From Flavobacteriales bacterium (GTDB lineage Bacteria > Bacteroidota > Bacteroidia > Flavobacteriales > Parvicellaceae): 12,948 nt of DNA. The notes beneath the pieces are model-generated. The model was not told where the DNA came from. It saw only the letters and a list, made by a program, of their open reading frames with translations, and ran no database searches. The translations under genes and the position numbers were made by a program. Each line of letters opens with the position of its first letter. Positions within the stretch are counted from its first letter, which is position 1. Shown piece by piece: positions 1 to 7,614 of the stretch. The stretch covers positions 1-12,948 of the forward strand of contig JAAZYJ010000180.1 in the NCBI GenBank assembly GCA_014239715.1, given 5' to 3'.

Positions 1-89
1 CAGTAAACCTTGAACCCGGAGAGACAAAAACGATGGATTTTAAATACCAGGTAAAATACCCAAAATCCAAAACCATTTCCAATTTGTAA
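1..89 (+). CDS. DUF4139-like protein, C-terminal fragment (5' end outside window)
   Basis: The open frame read from base 3 gives 28 codons ending in TAA at 87-89. The fragment contains LEPGETKTMDFKYQVKYPK and ends in SNL. This matches the typical C-terminus of DUF4139 / mucoidy-inhibitor-A-like proteins, where a 'pG-x-x-x-l-x-y-x-v-k-YPK' strand closes the last beta-sandwich domain; I rely on memory of the family for this. These proteins are usually 500-600 residues, so nearly all of the gene lies to the left. Only 12 bases separate its stop from the next ATG, so it probably heads the same transcript. The function of the family is poorly defined. The assignment rests on a short tail and is moderate. 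Confidence 0.55.
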   Translation, partial: VNLEPGETKTMDFKYQVKYPKSKTISNL

Positions 90-101
90 TCTGTATTGAA
101 C

Positions 102-671
102 ATGGTCAGGTTTTATTGGGTTCTGGTTTTTGGGTTGATTGTAGCTACTGGTAATGCCCAAAGCAAAGATTCATTGTCAGATGACCGAGTCGGGGCTAAT
201 CTTAAATTTAGTCCAACGATCAATTGTGGAACCCTTGTAAATCTTCAAGACATATACATAGATTTCGGAGCAGGTGCCTTTGAACGCACTACCAAGCTGG
301 GAGCACAATTGAATTTTGCTTTCAGGCCGTATTACAAAAAAGTTCAGCTCTATGAGGAACCTAATGTTATACGCCAATGGCGGGAGAAAAAATATTGTTT
401 GAGTCTGGACATTTATAAAAGATTACTTGAATTTGATCTTGCCAAGATACATTCCAGTTTTTTACTTGGTGCGAAAACCGGATATCTGTTCGGTGACTAT
501 CGTGGAACCAGACTTCGACCAAAGGCGGGCATGACATTTAACCCATTTGTTGGAGTTTCCTTTGATCTGAACGGTATAAGCTTAGATCTTGCATATCTAT
601 ACTTTAGCGACCGATTGGCATCCGTGCCGAATGGCAGGTTGATGCTCTCATTTAACGTATTTCTGAATTGA
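102..671 (+). CDS. Putative outer-membrane beta-barrel protein
   Basis: This encodes 189 residues if translation starts at ATG 102. An in-frame TTG at 96 would add only two residues, and ATG gives the cleaner signal peptide. Residues 1-19 form a signal sequence with hydrophobic core VLVFGLIVAT and a likely cut after GNA, before Q20. The mature part alternates polar and hydrophobic residues in beta-strand fashion. Glycine/aromatic stretches such as LGAQLNFAFRPYY, FVGVSF and LDLAYLYFSDR resemble transmembrane strands. The final strand, LMLSFNVFLN, is typical of small outer-membrane barrels, although the last residue is Asn rather than Phe. No named family is recognised. It sits 12 bases after the DUF4139-like stop and overlaps the following lipoprotein gene by one base, so translation is probably coupled. 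Confidence 0.6.
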   Translation: MVRFYWVLVFGLIVATGNAQSKDSLSDDRVGANLKFSPTINCGTLVNLQDIYIDFGAGAFERTTKLGAQLNFAFRPYYKKVQLYEEPNVIRQWREKKYCLSLDIYKRLLEFDLAKIHSSFLLGAKTGYLFGDYRGTRLRPKAGMTFNPFVGVSFDLNGISLDLAYLYFSDRLASVPNGRLMLSFNVFLN

Positions 672-1081
672 TGAAAATACATACTGTTTCTTCTTGTATT
701 ATTACTTTGGCATTCATCGTTTCGGGCTGTTTCAAAGAAGAAGATGGTTGTGATCCCAATCGCTATTGTGATACCGTTCCAATAGATTCTAACTGGGTGC
801 ATGTAAACCTTACAGAACAGTCTACAGGAGTACCTATCGTGATCTATAACGGGAACCTTGAGAACAACAACGTAATTATGCGCGACACGCTCTACACAAA
901 TACAGTTGATTATTTTCTTCCTGTGGAAGTGGTTTATACGATCGAAGCTTATTACAGATCCGGTCCTAACACCATAATTGCTGTCGACAGCCAGAAACTT
1001 GAGGAAGAAACGTTCCGAAACTGTGGCGAAACTTGCTATGAAAACAGCGAAATAACTTTAGATTTGGTCCTTATTGACTAA
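671..1081 (+). CDS. Small cysteine-containing lipoprotein, function unknown
   Basis: This encodes 136 residues. ATG 671 shares its A with the TGA of the upstream barrel gene (TGATG), which decides the start over an in-frame TTG three bases earlier. Residues 1-20 are a lipoprotein signal ending in the lipobox VSGC, so Cys20 would carry the lipid anchor. The mature protein has only four further cysteines, C27, C33, C118 and C122, placed in two short pairs (spacings C-x5-C and C-x3-C) at the two ends of a predicted all-beta body. They could form two disulfides or join the two ends of the fold. An acidic KEEDGCD stretch follows the lipid site. No family is recognised. The coupling to a barrel gene suggests an outer-membrane partner role, but this is inference. 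Confidence 0.7.
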   Translation: MKIHTVSSCIITLAFIVSGCFKEEDGCDPNRYCDTVPIDSNWVHVNLTEQSTGVPIVIYNGNLENNNVIMRDTLYTNTVDYFLPVEVVYTIEAYYRSGPNTIIAVDSQKLEEETFRNCGETCYENSEITLDLVLID

Positions 1082-1083
1082 TC

Positions 1084-1971
1084 GTGGGCAGCAAGATCAT
1101 ATACTACATCATCATCGTTCCGATATCCATTCTTCCTCTTTGGGTCTTACATGGAATATCCAGCTTGTTTTACCTGCTGATCTACTTTGTTTTCGGATAC
1201 CGGAAAAAAGTGATCCGTACTAATCTGGAACGCTCATTGTTGCATTTATCCAAAAAAGAGCGCAGACGTGTGGAAAGACAATTCTATCAACACTTTTGTG
1301 ATTTGGTTGTTGAAAGTCTTAAAAATTTCACCGTGTCTGAAAGGCAGGTAAAAAAACGATTTGTCATTAATAACCCTGAAATAATCGACAAATTCTGGGA
1401 GGACGGAAGAGATGTGATCATTGCTGGCGGACACTATAATGCCTGGGAGCTTTATGCATTGGCCATGCCGTTATTCCACAAACATACCGGAGTTGGCGTT
1501 TACAAGCCGCTCAGCAACAAGTTCTTTGATCATAAGTTACGTACTTCCAGAGAGAGGTTTGGGTTGAAATTGACCCCAATGAAAGAAAGCACCAGGCAAT
1601 TCGTAGCTACTGACAGCCCGGCTAAAAGGGCATTTATTATTGGAGCAGATCAATCGCCAAGTAATCCTGACAATGCGTATTGGATGACTTTTCTCAATCA
1701 AGATACAGGAGTTCTGTTCGGAACCGAAAAATATGCCAAGAAATACAATCTTCCGGTTATTTTCGGGAAAGCCATCAAAGTCAAAAGAGGGTATTACAGC
1801 CTAACATACGAGGTTCTATTTGATGAACCTACTCAACAAAAATACGGTCAGATCACGGAAAAGCACACGCGAATACTGGAAAAACAAATTCTTGACAAGC
1901 CCCAATTTTGGTTGTGGAGCCACAGAAGATGGAAGCACAAAAGACCAAAAAAAACTAAGCAAGATGAGTAA
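1084..1971 (+). CDS. LpxL/HtrB-family lipid A (lysophospholipid) acyltransferase
   Basis: This encodes 295 residues with a GTG start two bases after the preceding stop. It has an N-terminal membrane anchor at about residues 5-38. The family acyltransfer motif H-x4-E is seen as GHYNAWE with H117 and E122. A block ADQSP follows at about residue 188, and the C-terminal WLWSHRRWK matches the conserved W-x-H-R-R-W-K end of the family. Family members transfer a secondary acyl chain from acyl-ACP onto lipid A precursors at the inner face of the cytoplasmic membrane. Length is normal for the family (about 290-310). The basic tail RPKKTKQDE is encoded partly by a run of eight A (1947-1954) just before the rarA start, which overlaps the end of this gene by 8 bases. 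The exact acyl donor and acceptor cannot be read from sequence. Confidence 0.87.
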   Translation: MGSKIIYYIIIVPISILPLWVLHGISSLFYLLIYFVFGYRKKVIRTNLERSLLHLSKKERRRVERQFYQHFCDLVVESLKNFTVSERQVKKRFVINNPEIIDKFWEDGRDVIIAGGHYNAWELYALAMPLFHKHTGVGVYKPLSNKFFDHKLRTSRERFGLKLTPMKESTRQFVATDSPAKRAFIIGADQSPSNPDNAYWMTFLNQDTGVLFGTEKYAKKYNLPVIFGKAIKVKRGYYSLTYEVLFDEPTQQKYGQITEKHTRILEKQILDKPQFWLWSHRRWKHKRPKKTKQDE

Positions 1972-3244
1972 CCTAGACTTCAGACCATTAGCTGATCGTG
2001 CTCGTCCATTGACACTTTCCACGTATGTTGGACAAGAACATATTATAGGGGAAGGAGCACCCTTGCGGAAAGCACTGGACAATGGAATTATACCCTCCAT
2101 TATCTTATGGGGCCCTCCCGGAGTTGGCAAAACAACTCTGGCACAGCTCATTTCGCAGCATCTTGATCGACCTTTTTACACACTGAGCGCAATTAATTCC
2201 GGGGTAAAAGATATTCGAGAGGTGATTAACAAGGTTAATAATCAAGGACTTTTCGGCGGATCGAATGCCATCTTATTCATTGATGAAATTCACCGCTTTT
2301 CAAAATCACAGCAAGACTCCTTACTTGCTGCTGTAGAGAAAGGGGTGATTACTCTTATAGGTGCCACAACCGAGAACCCTTCATTTGAAGTGATCTCTGC
2401 CTTGTTGTCGAGGTGTCAGGTTTATGTCCTCAAACACCATACAGTGCAGGAATTGGATACTATCCTGAAAAGAGCTATTTCAGAGGATGCTGTATTAAAG
2501 ACCAAGAACATAACCGTTGAAGAGTCTGAAGCATTGTTCAGAATGTCCGGTGGAGACGCCAGAAAACTGCTGAACGTCCTTGAGATCATCACAAATAACT
2601 CTATAGATGGTAAGATCACTGATGAAATTGTTATGTCAGTGATCCAGCAGAACATGGTACTTTATGACAAAGCCGGTGAGCAGCATTACGATATTATTTC
2701 GGCCTTTATCAAGTCAATTCGAGGTAGTGATCCTAATGCAGCGGTGTACTGGTTAGCCAGAATGATCGAAGGAGGAGAAGATCCAAAGTTCATTGCAAGA
2801 AGACTGCTGATCTTTGCAAGTGAAGATATTGGCAATGCAAATCCTACGGCGCTTGTTATGGCGAACAATTGCTTTCAGGCGGTAAATGTAATTGGGTGGC
2901 CTGAATCAAGAATAATCCTATCCCAGTGCGTAACCTATCTGGCAAGCTCAGGAAAATCCAACTCAGCATATAAGGCGATCAATAAGGCACAGGAATTAGT
3001 GCGTAAATCAGGGAATTTATCCGTTCCTCTTCACATCAGAAACGCCCCAACTCAATTGATGAAAGAGCTTAATTATGGCGAAAATTATCAATACTCTCAT
3101 GACCATTCTGATCAATTAGGAGAACAAGAATTTCTACCCGAAGAGCTGGCAGGAACCAGAATATTTGAACCTGGGAATACAAAAAGAGAATTAGAGCTAA
3201 GAAAGTACTTAAAGTCCGTATGGAATGATAAATATGGCTACTAA
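1964..3244 (+). CDS. rarA: Replication-associated recombination protein A (RarA/MgsA), AAA+ ATPase
   Basis: This encodes 426 residues from ATG 1964. The frame is open upstream to 1820, but residues before this ATG are unlike the family, whereas MSNLDFRPLADRARP matches the usual RarA N-terminus. Walker A is GPPGVGKTT (residues 50-58), Walker B is LFIDE (104-108), sensor 1 is IGATTEN (132-138), and the arginine-finger segment LLSRC has R150. The C-terminal half carries the helical lid and tetramerisation region, including the conserved EDIGNANP. RarA acts with clamp loader, SSB and RecA at stalled replication forks. Length is close to the family norm (about 420-450). The start overlaps the acyltransferase stop by 8 bases, so the two are probably co-transcribed although functionally unrelated. 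Confidence 0.95.
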   Translation: MSNLDFRPLADRARPLTLSTYVGQEHIIGEGAPLRKALDNGIIPSIILWGPPGVGKTTLAQLISQHLDRPFYTLSAINSGVKDIREVINKVNNQGLFGGSNAILFIDEIHRFSKSQQDSLLAAVEKGVITLIGATTENPSFEVISALLSRCQVYVLKHHTVQELDTILKRAISEDAVLKTKNITVEESEALFRMSGGDARKLLNVLEIITNNSIDGKITDEIVMSVIQQNMVLYDKAGEQHYDIISAFIKSIRGSDPNAAVYWLARMIEGGEDPKFIARRLLIFASEDIGNANPTALVMANNCFQAVNVIGWPESRIILSQCVTYLASSGKSNSAYKAINKAQELVRKSGNLSVPLHIRNAPTQLMKELNYGENYQYSHDHSDQLGEQEFLPEELAGTRIFEPGNTKRELELRKYLKSVWNDKYGY

Positions 3245-3246
3245 TC

Positions 3247-3299
3247 ACTCAAAACGTGCCGTTGCCTCATCAATTGCCTAAAGAAGTTTCATTTTGAGT
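3247..3299 (+). repeat. Inverted repeat in rarA-lipoprotein gap
   Basis: ACTCAAAA (3247-3254) is the exact reverse complement of TTTTGAGT (3292-3299), with 37 bases between the arms. The right arm abuts the TATTTTTG promoter element and is followed by a T-rich run. It could be a weak terminator for the rarA transcript or an operator next to the promoter. An A/T-rich 8-base match with a long loop can also occur by chance. Confidence 0.3.
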
Positions 3300-3306
3300 A
3301 TTTTTG
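3274..3306 (+). promoter_or_regulatory. Candidate Bacteroidota housekeeping promoter (TTG / TAnnTTTG)
   Basis: TATTTTTG at 3299-3306 matches the Bacteroidota -7 consensus TAnnTTTG exactly. A TTG lies at 3274-3276 with a 22-base spacer, within the spacing range reported for Flavobacterium and Bacteroides promoters. The element ends only 5 bases before ATG 3312, so initiation about 5-7 bases downstream would produce a leaderless or nearly leaderless message for the lipoprotein gene. It would drive the three-gene cassette 3312-7614. Confidence 0.5.
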
Positions 3307-3311
3307 ATAGA

Positions 3312-4886
3312 ATGAAGAAGTTGATTTACTTCCTGTTTGTCTTGTCATTGTGCCTCTCGTCTTGCAAAAAACAGTCAACGACATGGAATAGCGAGTATGC
3401 TGTGCCGTTGGTGTACACAACGTTGGACATTGGTGATATGATCAACGATAGCAACCTTGTAGTAAATTCAGACAGCACCATTGATCTGCTCATTGAAAGA
3501 GAGATCTATCGCCTGGAAATAGATTCACTTTTCAGCACACCGGACACTACAATATCGGAAATGTATCAAGTACCGTTTCCCGGAACCATTTCTGTTTCTC
3601 CGGGATTCACCTTTTTATCAGAGGCAGAAGAATCAACCTTCAACATTACTGGCGCAGAATTGAAATACATAGCTCTAAAAGGTGGCCAGCTCAATTATGA
3701 GATTATAAGCTATGTCACCGGACCTACCATCGATTCCATCATTATTCCAAGCGCGACCAAGCTAGGCGCGACATTCTCCACGGTAATAAATTTACCTCTA
3801 TCGGATGGGACAAGTCCGGCAATTGTCAACGGGAGTGTGGACTTAACAGATTATGAATTCGACCTGACCGGCTCCGATGGGTTGAAATACAATACCCTGA
3901 TTTCTAAAGTATCTGCCACCATTGACCCCACGGCCTCCTCCCCTGTTGATATATCAAATTCGGATTCGATCAGGATCAATGTTTCTTTCGAAAATATTAT
4001 CCCTGACAAGGCGATCGGTTATTTCGGAAATGAAAACGTCGACGTTCCTCTTGACAGTACCATTATCCCCTTTATGGACAGGATAATTGACGGAACTATA
4101 GACTTGGATCAGGTAGACCTAGACCTTTCAATTACGAATGGCATTGGTGTTGATATTCAAAGTACTATTAGCCAATTGAACAGTATCTCAGGCAGCAGTA
4201 CTGTTACTATGAGTCATAGCTCGATCGGCTCTCCGATCAACCTATCGCGCCCAAGTAGAACCGGGTGGGTGATCAATTCGTCCATATTTACCGCATCCTA
4301 TAATAGCTCAACCTCTAACCTGGAAGCTTTTATTGAAAACTTACCGGATGAAATTAGCTATGCTGCGCAATTTCAGATCAATCCCTTTGGGGATGTCAAC
4401 AGCCATGGTGATTTCTTCAGCTCAGAATACCCGTTGAAGGCCAACATCTCTTTGGATATCCCACTATGTTTTGCTGCGGGCAACCTTACTTTACAAGATA
4501 CGATCAGGATGGAGATCGGTCAGGACACAAGTCGCTTGAAAGGTGGCACTCTTCTGATCGATGCAGTAAACAGCTTCCCTTTCGGAGCAGAATTGCAGGT
4601 ATATCTGCTGAACGAAGCTTCCGGATTTACAGACTCAATAGTTACACAACCTGTTATTGCCCCCGCGGTAGTCAATGCCTTAAACGAAGTGATAAGTCCC
4701 ACAAGCTCTCAGGTTTCCCTGTCTCTTGATGCAGATCAGATGTACCAGCTGATCCAGTCAGGGATGTTACTTACTAAGGTAATCTTCAACACAACCAACC
4801 AACCAGATATGATAAAGGTGAAAGACTGGCACAAGATCGATCTAAGGGTCGGTACAACAATAACTTATCAGCACATCGTTAATTGA
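3312..4886 (+). CDS. Large beta-rich lipoprotein, function unknown
   Basis: This encodes 524 residues from ATG 3312. An in-frame TTG at 3294 would add six residues in front of MKKLIYF and overlap the promoter element, so it is rejected. The signal ends with the lipobox LSSC and the anchor Cys is residue 18, followed by KKQ. The mature protein is rich in Ser, Thr, Asp and Ile with many alternating strands and no enzymatic motif I can see. Near residues 418-440 the stretch VNSFPFGAELQVYLLNEA resembles LEA14/SMP-like beta-sandwich domains that bind hydrophobic ligands. That is a weak impression, not an assignment. It overlaps the next gene, a beta-barrel, by 4 bases and is probably translated together with it, which suggests a lipoprotein-barrel partnership at the outer membrane. 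Confidence 0.75.
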   Translation: MKKLIYFLFVLSLCLSSCKKQSTTWNSEYAVPLVYTTLDIGDMINDSNLVVNSDSTIDLLIEREIYRLEIDSLFSTPDTTISEMYQVPFPGTISVSPGFTFLSEAEESTFNITGAELKYIALKGGQLNYEIISYVTGPTIDSIIIPSATKLGATFSTVINLPLSDGTSPAIVNGSVDLTDYEFDLTGSDGLKYNTLISKVSATIDPTASSPVDISNSDSIRINVSFENIIPDKAIGYFGNENVDVPLDSTIIPFMDRIIDGTIDLDQVDLDLSITNGIGVDIQSTISQLNSISGSSTVTMSHSSIGSPINLSRPSRTGWVINSSIFTASYNSSTSNLEAFIENLPDEISYAAQFQINPFGDVNSHGDFFSSEYPLKANISLDIPLCFAAGNLTLQDTIRMEIGQDTSRLKGGTLLIDAVNSFPFGAELQVYLLNEASGFTDSIVTQPVIAPAVVNALNEVISPTSSQVSLSLDADQMYQLIQSGMLLTKVIFNTTNQPDMIKVKDWHKIDLRVGTTITYQHIVN

Positions 4887-6172
4887 AGGTACTAGCAGCC
4901 ACCATATTGACATTTACATCCATTTGTGGGTTTGCACAATCTCTGTTTCAAGAGGTCATTGGAGAAGCTGAGAACAGCCCTCTGGTCATTACGGCCTATG
5001 CCGATGGATTTTATCAGGGGCAAGGACTACCAAATAAGTTCATCAACAAGTTCCTTTACGGAGGTCATATTGATAATGATCTGAAAGACGAAGTTGAAAA
5101 TCAATTGAAAACTGATGACAACAGGTTTGGAGTGGGATTTAGGACAGGTGTCAAAATTTACGACTTGTGCGATAGTATCTTCAAGAATGGCAACTGGGGA
5201 TTTGCTGTCGCACTTGAACACCAGCAGCTTTTGACCAGTTCATTCAGTAAAGATCTGTTTCATGCCGCGTTCGTCGGCAATAGAGATCGAATTGGCCAAG
5301 ATCTAAATATGGGACCTTCTTATTTTAATTCCATTCAATTCCAAACTCTAGAATTTAATTTTGTGCATAAACAAAAGCAATGTGAGTTTGGGCTTGCGAT
5401 CGTTAAAGGGCAATCACACATGGCCTTGAACGCCGATAAAATGAAACTCAGCACTGCCGATGATCTGTCTGAGATCACATTAATAACGGATGTAAGTTTT
5501 TTTCGATCAGACAGTTCCAACGCACGACTATCTGCATTTAATGGTATAGGCGCTGCTCTGAACCTTGTTTATTTCATTCCCATAACTAAATCAAGCGGAA
5601 GAGCAAGCCTTGAAGGAGATGAAACAGGTGATGTAAGGAGTACGATTGGAAAACTGAAGCTGGAAGTTGATAATTTTGGATTGGTATCCTGGATGAACAC
5701 ACCGACAAGCTACGACTTAGATACTACATTTAGTTACCAAGGATACGAGATCCAAAACCTGTTTGATCAAGACCTTTCAAATTTGATCGATCAAGATGCA
5801 CTCATTGATTCTGTGCAGCCTACACCGAGCACACGATCTTATAGGAGCCTTCTCCCTGCAGTTTTCAGCATTTCTTTTATTCCCGGCTTACAAAAACCCA
5901 ATTCCATAACGGGATTAGCAGGTGCCAGCTATCAGATCAATGCCAATACAAAACCAATAGTTTATGGCGGTGTGAGCTACAAATTGAATGATCGGTTATC
6001 AAGTTCTTTGATCGGAATCGTCGGCGGCTATAGCACAATTAATGCGGGGTTACAATTGAGGTATAACAGCCCAAAGGTCAGCGCGATCATTTCAAGTAAC
6101 AACCTGATAGGGCTGGCAACTAAAAATGGTTACGGTAAACACTTAAATTTTGGAGTACTATGCAGATTCTGA
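4883..6172 (+). CDS. Outer-membrane beta-barrel protein, possibly DUF5723 family
   Basis: This encodes 429 residues from a TTG start at 4883 that shares TTGA with the stop of the preceding gene. No ATG or GTG in the N-terminal region would preserve the signal peptide MKVLAATILTFTSICGFAQ, which has a likely cut after A18, so TTG is well supported. The body alternates strand-like segments rich in Gly and aromatics, and the C-terminus KHLNFGVLCRF ends in Phe as outer-membrane barrels usually do. The N-terminal layout (ITAYADGFYQGQG, then GVGFRTGVKIYD) and length are compatible with the DUF5723 barrel family of Bacteroidota, but that match is from memory. It overlaps the T9SS cargo gene by 13 bases. 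Its role is unknown; transport or surface assembly of the neighbouring proteins is possible. Confidence 0.75.
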   Translation: MKVLAATILTFTSICGFAQSLFQEVIGEAENSPLVITAYADGFYQGQGLPNKFINKFLYGGHIDNDLKDEVENQLKTDDNRFGVGFRTGVKIYDLCDSIFKNGNWGFAVALEHQQLLTSSFSKDLFHAAFVGNRDRIGQDLNMGPSYFNSIQFQTLEFNFVHKQKQCEFGLAIVKGQSHMALNADKMKLSTADDLSEITLITDVSFFRSDSSNARLSAFNGIGAALNLVYFIPITKSSGRASLEGDETGDVRSTIGKLKLEVDNFGLVSWMNTPTSYDLDTTFSYQGYEIQNLFDQDLSNLIDQDALIDSVQPTPSTRSYRSLLPAVFSISFIPGLQKPNSITGLAGASYQINANTKPIVYGGVSYKLNDRLSSSLIGIVGGYSTINAGLQLRYNSPKVSAIISSNNLIGLATKNGYGKHLNFGVLCRF

Positions 6173-7614
6173 AATATTTCATATTGTCTTTACTTGTTTT
6201 CACATGCTTCAGTTCATACGGACAGATCATATTTGAGAAAACATATGGCAATGCTCAGGAAGAACGTGGTGAAGGAATCGTTCAGCTTCCTGATTCCAGC
6301 TTCGTTGTTGTTGGTACCACATCTAGTTTTGGTGACCTGTCTACCAACCTACTCTTATTAAAAATAGACTCATTGGGAAATGCTATCTGGACCAAGATCT
6401 TAGGAGGAAGTAATGTTGATGCCGGAATGGAGATCATCCCAACAAGTGATGGGAACCTGGCGATGATAGGCTACACAAACAGCTTCGGAGCCGGCGGTTA
6501 CGATGTATATTTTATTAAGACTGACATTCACGGTACAGTGCTTCTATCTCGCACATATGGAGGAGCAGATTGGGACCTGGGCTACTCCATTGCGGAAACT
6601 TCAGATGGAGGGTTTGTTCTTACCGGAGAAACATACAGCTCAGGGTCAGGGTCTAATGATGCATTCATTTTAAAGATAGATGCTTTCGGTGATACTGTAT
6701 GGTCGAAGGAATACGGTGGAGCGGGAAGTGAGGTAGGATGGTCGATAGAAGAAGCGATGAATGGTGATCTTTTACTTGCCGGCGAAACCAGCTCAATCGG
6801 CTCCGGCCTATCCGATGCATGGTTGATACGAGTTGACAGTAATGGCAACCTTATCTGGGAAACAACACATGGCGATACGGGCACAGATACAGGGAGAGAC
6901 ATGGCAGAGCTTAGTAACGGCAACATCATGTTTGCCTGGAATACAATAGCACCGGGTAATTCATATTGGAGCACCTTACAGTCGAAAATAGATCCGGCTA
7001 CTGGAAATGAAATAGACAATCAGATATTTTCAAGTCCATTTAACTACTTCAGCCATAAGGTGATTACCTATTCAGGCGGATCAACCACTTTAACCGTTGG
7101 ATACAACGCTCCCGGTGGAAATCTGGATGATATGATGTTCTTCGGGTTAGACACAGCCGGTATGAACTACGATGCTGCTTGCCCGGGATTGGGTTTTGGA
7201 GGTAATGGTCCGGACTATGGAAAAGACATTATTCCGACTTCAGATGGAGGAGTTGCATTGGTTGGTGAAAGAAATATCGGAACGGGATATGCCTCCGTTT
7301 TTGTCGTAAAAATGATGAGCGACTGCGTAGGTACAGGCGCAACAGAGCACGATTCGATTTTCGTTACCGACATATTGCAATATGAAAGTGATATTGCTAC
7401 GGTATATCCCAATCCTTCCCAGGGAATTATTTACATAAACTCCAGTAATAAATGGGAAAAAGTCCAGGTCTTTAGCATGCGAGGTAGACTATTGGAAGAA
7501 TTTCGGATCAGTGGACACAATCAATTTGAGACCTCACTTCCTTCCGGCATGTACATGCTGGCTGTTGAAAATAGTACTGAAAAGGTCACATTGAAATTGG
7601 TGGTCAGTCGATAA
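6160..7614 (+). CDS. T9SS-exported repeat protein with type A C-terminal sorting domain
   Basis: This encodes 484 residues. Residues 1-22 are a Sec signal peptide (hydrophobic core FILSLLVFTCF, likely cut after SSYG or GQ). From about 26 to 390 there are roughly seven units of about 50 residues following the pattern YGG..D.G.SI..TSDGGFVLTGET..G....DAFILKID..G...W. The first four are clear and units 5 and 6 are worn. This pattern forms beta-propeller-like folds. Residues 414-484 are a T9SS type A sorting domain with YPNPSQG (416-422), PSGMYML (461-467) and the terminal KLVVSR. The protein is expected to cross the outer membrane through the type IX system and be attached or released at the surface. 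It starts inside the barrel gene, and its 3' end overlaps the convergent PorE-like gene by 11 bases. Confidence 0.9.
   Translation: MQILKYFILSLLVFTCFSSYGQIIFEKTYGNAQEERGEGIVQLPDSSFVVVGTTSSFGDLSTNLLLLKIDSLGNAIWTKILGGSNVDAGMEIIPTSDGNLAMIGYTNSFGAGGYDVYFIKTDIHGTVLLSRTYGGADWDLGYSIAETSDGGFVLTGETYSSGSGSNDAFILKIDAFGDTVWSKEYGGAGSEVGWSIEEAMNGDLLLAGETSSIGSGLSDAWLIRVDSNGNLIWETTHGDTGTDTGRDMAELSNGNIMFAWNTIAPGNSYWSTLQSKIDPATGNEIDNQIFSSPFNYFSHKVITYSGGSTTLTVGYNAPGGNLDDMMFFGLDTAGMNYDAACPGLGFGGNGPDYGKDIIPTSDGGVALVGERNIGTGYASVFVVKMMSDCVGTGATEHDSIFVTDILQYESDIATVYPNPSQGIIYINSSNKWEKVQVFSMRGRLLEEFRISGHNQFETSLPSGMYMLAVENSTEKVTLKLVVSR

Noticed and set aside
1947..1954. A8 run near the end of the acyltransferase as a programmed frameshift into rarA
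   Set aside because: A +1 shift would join the two frames, but rarA has its own good ATG 10 bases later, and a -1 shift only trims a few residues. Short A-runs are common in basic tails.
1820..1963. Extended N-terminus for rarA starting at ATG 1820
   Set aside because: These 48 codons lie inside the acyltransferase gene in another frame and do not resemble RarA; the family N-terminus begins at ATG 1964.
6235..6830. DNA-level tandem repeats in the T9SS cargo gene
   Set aside because: The repeats are visible at protein level only; the nucleotide sequences of the units have diverged, so this is not a recent tandem array.
6582..7019. 145-codon minus-strand open frame inside the T9SS cargo gene
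   Set aside because: It mirrors the repeat-coding sequence on the opposite strand and has no independent support.
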